DNA from: Celerinatantimonas yamalensis | Lineage (GTDB): Bacteria; Pseudomonadota; Gammaproteobacteria; Enterobacterales; Celerinatantimonadaceae | Reading direction: 5' to 3' | Assembly (NCBI RefSeq): GCF_046054155.1 | Contig: NZ_JBEQCT010000010.1 | Location: forward strand, 30,681-94,680 | Length of the DNA: 64,000 nt | Part shown: piece by piece, positions 60,545 to 64,000 of the stretch | Layout of the letters: each line of letters begins with the position of its first letter | How positions within the stretch are numbered: position 1 is the stretch's first letter | The notes under the pieces: generated by a model | Told to the model about the DNA's origin: nothing | Seen by the model: only the letters and a program-made list of their open reading frames with translations | Database searches by the model: none | Position numbers and translations under genes: made by a program

Positions 60545-63448
60545 CTATTTTGTCGGTGCAATCACAATAAATCGTAATGCATCCAATTTGATCTGAGCTT
60601 GATCGAGATACTCTTGTACTGCGCTTTGCTGTGATTGCCAAAAGTCTAACTCATCGTCACGAATCGCGGGGTTACGCTGTTTTAGAGCGGTGAGTCGACT
60701 GAACTCTGCCCCCAGTTTATTCTGTGCTCGCAATCGTGCCTGATCCACAATGTCAGCCACTTGCGCTTTGGCGAGCTCTTGTGATTGATTGATCAGCGAA
60801 TGGATCTGGGTTTGAGAGGCGTTAACTAATTTACTACCAATATGACGATTCACTGCACTTAGCTGATGATTGAAGGTTTCAAAAGCAACTTTATTTGACA
60901 GATCGTTGCCGTTTTTATCCAGTAATACTCGAATTGGCGTTGCTGGTAAATATTGACTGATCTGATATTGAGGTGGCGCGGATGTTTCGACGACGAATAA
61001 ACATTCTAAAAAGAAGCTACCAGCTGGTAGAGCATTATTTCTGAGTAGTGCAACTGATGTTGAACCTGTCTCGGCGGATAAAATGGCATCCAGCGCTGCT
61101 TCAACTAATGGATGTTCTTCACTGAGTAGTGCAACTTCATCGCGGTGCAAGGCGGTATCCCGATCAAATGTGACGAGCTGCCCGTCTGGATTAAGTCCAG
61201 GAAGTGATGCAACGAGCATCTGTTCAGTCGGCTTCACGAGCATGATTTGTTCACCGATATCATCTTGCTGCAATCCGAGTACATCGAATAAACGTAGCGT
61301 TTGGTTTATAAATTGCGGCTGTCCTTCGTGTTCAGCGATTTCTTCTATCAGCTGCGCGGCTTGTTCTCCGCCACTTGAATGCATCTCTAAGAGGCGATCT
61401 CGTCCAGCTTCCATTTCGGCAAGTAACTGTTGGTGATCGTTGCGTGTTGTTTCGATTAATTCAAGCAATGGCTCTTCGTTTTCATCTACCAGTTGCTCGA
61501 GCAAAGCTATACCATGTTTTTGGTAGATGGCATTGCCTGTTGAGCAAGGCGCTTCAAAGGCATTAAGTCCGCGGTGATACCACTGCAGCAACCGTTCTTG
61601 TGCCGTATGTTCCATGTAAGGAACATGAATGGCCACTTCATGGCGTTGACCGATGCGATCCAAGCGACCAATGCGCTGTTCGAGGAGATCAGGGTTGGTG
61701 GGGAGATCAAATAGAACTAAATGACGGGCAAATTGAAAATTGCGTCCCTCTGAACCTATCTCTGAGCAAACCATCAATTGCGCTCCAGCCTCTTCTTGGG
61801 CAAAATAGGCACCTGCTTTATCCCGCTCGATAATACTCATCCCTTCGTGAAAGACCGTTCCACGGATCCCTTCTTCGGTCCGCGCGGCTTCCTCAATAGC
61901 GAGTGCCGTATTGGCGCTGGCACAGATCACGAGGACTTTTTCTTGTTTATTGGCCAATAGAAAATCTAATAGCCACTGTACGCGAGGATCATAGTGAGTC
62001 CATTGAATCCCTTCACCTTCAAGCGATTGGTACAGGGCTTCTGGATACAATAATTGCATCGCCCGTTTTTCGATGGGCTGCTGGCCACTCATCATAGTGT
62101 GTACCCGCAATGCCGTTTTATATTGACTAGGAAGTGGCATCGCATAGGTATGTAAGCGGCGGGGTTTAAAACCAGGCACTGCGGATCGAGTATTTCGGAA
62201 CATAACACGTCCTGTCCCATGACAATCGAGTAGTTCGGCAAATAACTGGTGGCGAGTCAGTGTCCGAGCTAATTCATCCTCGCTATTGACGTTATTCAAA
62301 GAGGCATGGAGTGTAATGCCACTGAGCGTGGTTAGAGCCTCAAGCTGAGCTTGCGTGAGTAATTCATTATCAATCAAAGGGGCGGCCAGTTCGGCTAACT
62401 GATGATAGTGTTTTTCCTCTTCCAAGAAAGCGTCATAGTCGTGAAATCGCTCAGCGTCGAGCAGACGTAACCTGGCAAAGTGGCTATGATGGCCCATTTG
62501 ATCCGGTGTTGCGGTGAGTAATAAAACGCCTGGGATCTCATCACTCAATGCTTCAACGATTTGAAATGCGCGGCTTGGGTGTTGGTCATCCCATTTTAGA
62601 TGATGGGCTTCATCGACAACCAAAAGATCCCACTGGGTATCACACAATTGTTCAAAACGACGCTTTTTACCACGTAAAAAATCTAAACTGACCAAAACGA
62701 GCTGGGCGGTATCAAATGGATTATCTGAATCAGCGTAAGCTTCAACGCAGCGTTCTTCATCGAATAAGCTAAAAGGAAGATTAAAGCGGCGCAACATTTC
62801 GACCAACCACTGATGTTGCAGTGTTTCAGGGACCACAATCAAGACCCTCTGGGCTAATCCTGCGGTAATTTGCTGATGGATAATTAAACCTGCCTCAATG
62901 GTTTTACCTAGGCCAACCTCATCAGCGAGCATGACCCGTGGGGCAAAGCGGCGACCCACTTCTTTAGCAATATATAGCTGATGTGCAATTAAGCTTACTT
63001 TGGCCCCGAGTAGGCCGCGAAGTGATGACTGTTGTGTGTTGTATTGTTGCCAAAGCGCGTGATGGCGGATAACAAAACGATCGAAGCGGTCAATTTGACC
63101 AGCGAACAGGCGATCTTGAGGTTTATTAAACTTCAAAAAGTGGTTTAAGAAGACTTCCTTGATTTCATCGGCTTCTTCATTATCGTGACGGACCCCGTGA
63201 TAAACTAACAGTCCATTTTGTTCAGCTACATCACTGACTGTCATCTGCCAGCCATCGACGTGCGATATTTCATCACCTACATTAAAGATTACTCGAGTCA
63301 CGGGAGCTTCTTCTTTAGCATAGAGGCGATTTTCACCTGTTGCAGGAAATAGTACCGTGATCATTCGTCCTTCAACAGCAACTACTGTTCCTAAACCTAG
63401 CTCTGATTCTGAATCGCTAATCCAACGCTGACCAAGGGAAAACACCAT
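60545..63448 (-). CDS. rapA: RNA polymerase-associated ATPase RapA
   Basis: This 967-residue SNF2-family protein is almost the same length as E. coli RapA. It has the N-terminal Tudor-like domains, the helicase lobe with DEVGLGKTIEAGLI near 176 and DEAHHL near 280, and conserved C-lobe motifs SEIGSEGRNFQFARHLVLFDLP and RIGRLDRIGQ near 570-600. RapA recycles RNA polymerase after termination. It is the first gene of the rapA-rluA pair. Confidence 0.97.
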   Translation of the reverse strand: MVFSLGQRWISDSESELGLGTVVAVEGRMITVLFPATGENRLYAKEEAPVTRVIFNVGDEISHVDGWQMTVSDVAEQNGLLVYHGVRHDNEEADEIKEVFLNHFLKFNKPQDRLFAGQIDRFDRFVIRHHALWQQYNTQQSSLRGLLGAKVSLIAHQLYIAKEVGRRFAPRVMLADEVGLGKTIEAGLIIHQQITAGLAQRVLIVVPETLQHQWLVEMLRRFNLPFSLFDEERCVEAYADSDNPFDTAQLVLVSLDFLRGKKRRFEQLCDTQWDLLVVDEAHHLKWDDQHPSRAFQIVEALSDEIPGVLLLTATPDQMGHHSHFARLRLLDAERFHDYDAFLEEEKHYHQLAELAAPLIDNELLTQAQLEALTTLSGITLHASLNNVNSEDELARTLTRHQLFAELLDCHGTGRVMFRNTRSAVPGFKPRRLHTYAMPLPSQYKTALRVHTMMSGQQPIEKRAMQLLYPEALYQSLEGEGIQWTHYDPRVQWLLDFLLANKQEKVLVICASANTALAIEEAARTEEGIRGTVFHEGMSIIERDKAGAYFAQEEAGAQLMVCSEIGSEGRNFQFARHLVLFDLPTNPDLLEQRIGRLDRIGQRHEVAIHVPYMEHTAQERLLQWYHRGLNAFEAPCSTGNAIYQKHGIALLEQLVDENEEPLLELIETTRNDHQQLLAEMEAGRDRLLEMHSSGGEQAAQLIEEIAEHEGQPQFINQTLRLFDVLGLQQDDIGEQIMLVKPTEQMLVASLPGLNPDGQLVTFDRDTALHRDEVALLSEEHPLVEAALDAILSAETGSTSVALLRNNALPAGSFFLECLFVVETSAPPQYQISQYLPATPIRVLLDKNGNDLSNKVAFETFNHQLSAVNRHIGSKLVNASQTQIHSLINQSQELAKAQVADIVDQARLRAQNKLGAEFSRLTALKQRNPAIRDDELDFWQSQQSAVQEYLDQAQIKLDALRFIVIAPTK

Positions 63449-63880
63449 GAATCAAATACTCCTGGGATATGTATATAGTATGGGATTTTAAAAAAGGCGG
63501 CTATGGTAACTGATGGCCTCAGATGAGTCATCTGTGATTTACGGCTAAAGACATCTATTACAATCTAGCAAAGATAATGGGATTAACTCACAATACTATA
63601 AGAGGTACTTAAGCAAATAGGTACTAACTAAAACTAAAACGTCCCTTGCCATGTTTAAACCTAAGAGCATCCCTAGGATCTGAAACAACCTATCTGAAAT
63701 TTTGCTGGATGAACAGCAGCAGTTCCATGCGGATAGTGTGTTGATCCAACGATGGTGACGACTTATTAAAACAATAAATAAGTGAAGATATAAAGGTATT
63801 ATGGGATAAAAACATAGCTATTCATTCAATAAATGGGTGTTAAATCATCGAAATGATGGTTTAGTGTTCAAGCGAGCAGA
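63449..63880. other. Gap upstream of rapA (432 bp)
   Basis: No intact gene recognised. An AT-rich region presumably includes the rapA promoter. A short coding-like stretch at about 63684-63784 contains an internal stop, so it may be a decayed fragment. Confidence 0.4.
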
Positions 63881-63935
63881 AAGTTTCAAAATTATTGCAA
63901 AAAGCACTTGCGTAAAACCGAGCTATCCCTATAAT
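63881..63935 (+). promoter_or_regulatory. Probable rRNA-operon P1-type promoter
   Basis: A TTGCGT -35 (63908-63913) and perfect TATAAT -10 (63930-63935) with a 16-base spacer are preceded by an A/T-rich UP-like element (63881-63903) and followed by the GCGC discriminator. This combination is typical of rRNA operon promoters in Vibrio- and Shewanella-type genomes. An rRNA operon probably lies just beyond the window; the rRNA genes themselves are not in the window. Confidence 0.7.
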
Positions 63936-63941
63936 GCGCAA

Positions 63942-64000
63942 CCACTGAGACGGCACACCGCTTCACAGCGACAGCCACTCAGGGTTCAGACGGTTTAACC
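63942..64000 (+). other. Start of probable rRNA-operon leader
   Basis: From the predicted start, the sequence CCACTGAGACGGCACACC and onward, ending in GACGGTTTAACC at the edge, resembles the ACTGAGACGG-type start of rRNA leader transcripts in gammaproteobacteria. The 16S gene would begin several hundred bases beyond the window. Confidence 0.55.

Overview
The window is a stretch of chromosomal core genome from a gammaproteobacterium. Gene order resembles Vibrio, Aeromonas, Shewanella and the enterics: csrD-mreBCD-yhdE-rng-yhdP-nitrilase-tldD, pmbA-mgtE-ptsO-rapZ-ptsN-rpoN-lptBAC-kdsCD-yrbG, mlaFEDCB-ibaG-murA, degS/degQ-zapG-zapE-rplM-rpsI-sspAB, dolP-diaA-yraN-lpoA-rsmI-rnpB, ispB/rplU-rpmA-obgE, folA/apaHG-rsmA-pdxA-surA-lptD/djlA, and rluA-rapA. 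Two details separate it from Vibrio: petABC is missing between rpsI and sspA, and hpf is missing between rpoN and ptsN. This suggests a fermentative or reduced relative of those families. I cannot name the genus from the sequence alone. GC content looks moderate and even by eye (not counted), with no sign of a prophage, genomic island, insertion sequence or CRISPR array.

Layout. 1-4.3 kb: a truncated D-2-hydroxyacid dehydrogenase, DUF416 (yjaG), HU, a short CbiX chelatase, YfaZ-like porin, LysE-type exporter, tag. 4.3-19.4 kb: csrD, the rod-shape genes mreBCD, yhdE, rng, yhdP, a nitrilase-family gene, tldD, darP and pmbA. 19.4-28.5 kb (minus strand): mgtE, the nitrogen PTS genes, rpoN, LPS transport (lptBAC), Kdo synthesis (kdsC, kdsD) and yrbG. 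28.6-33.3 kb (plus): Mla phospholipid transport, ibaG and murA. 33.3-38.2 kb: degS, degQ, zapG and zapE. 38.2-40.6 kb: L13/S9 and sspAB. 40.6-47.1 kb: dolP, diaA, yraN, lpoA, rsmI, RNase P RNA and ispB. 47.2-49.9 kb: L21/L27, obgE and folA. 49.9-56.7 kb (minus): apaH, apaG, rsmA, pdxA, surA and lptD. 57-63.4 kb: djlA, a second D-2-hydroxyacid dehydrogenase, a DUF3530 gene, rluA and rapA. The last 120 bases look like an rRNA-operon promoter and the start of its leader.

The dominant theme is the cell envelope. LPS synthesis and transport (KdsC/D, LptA/B/C/D), phospholipid transport (MlaB-F, YhdP), outer-membrane protein folding and stress sensing (SurA, DegS, DegQ, DolP), and peptidoglycan (MurA, LpoA, MreBCD) all lie within 60 kb. 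Translation genes (L13, S9, L21, L27, ObgE, RsmA, RsmI, RluA, RNase P, RNase G) and nitrogen/regulatory genes (RpoN, PtsN, NPr, RapZ, CsrD, SspAB) are interleaved.

I found no convincing novel defence, secretion or biosynthetic system. The items most worth checking are small: an orphan strong ribosome-binding site with a 19-codon ORF where hpf would be, a 29-residue putative membrane peptide in the 620-bp gap after rnpB, terminator-like structure in the rplM leader, overlapping convergent gene ends, and repeated motifs in two intergenic regions. Start codons were reassigned for many genes by ribosome-binding-site position and family N-termini. Family and gene-order comparisons are from memory; no database search was possible.
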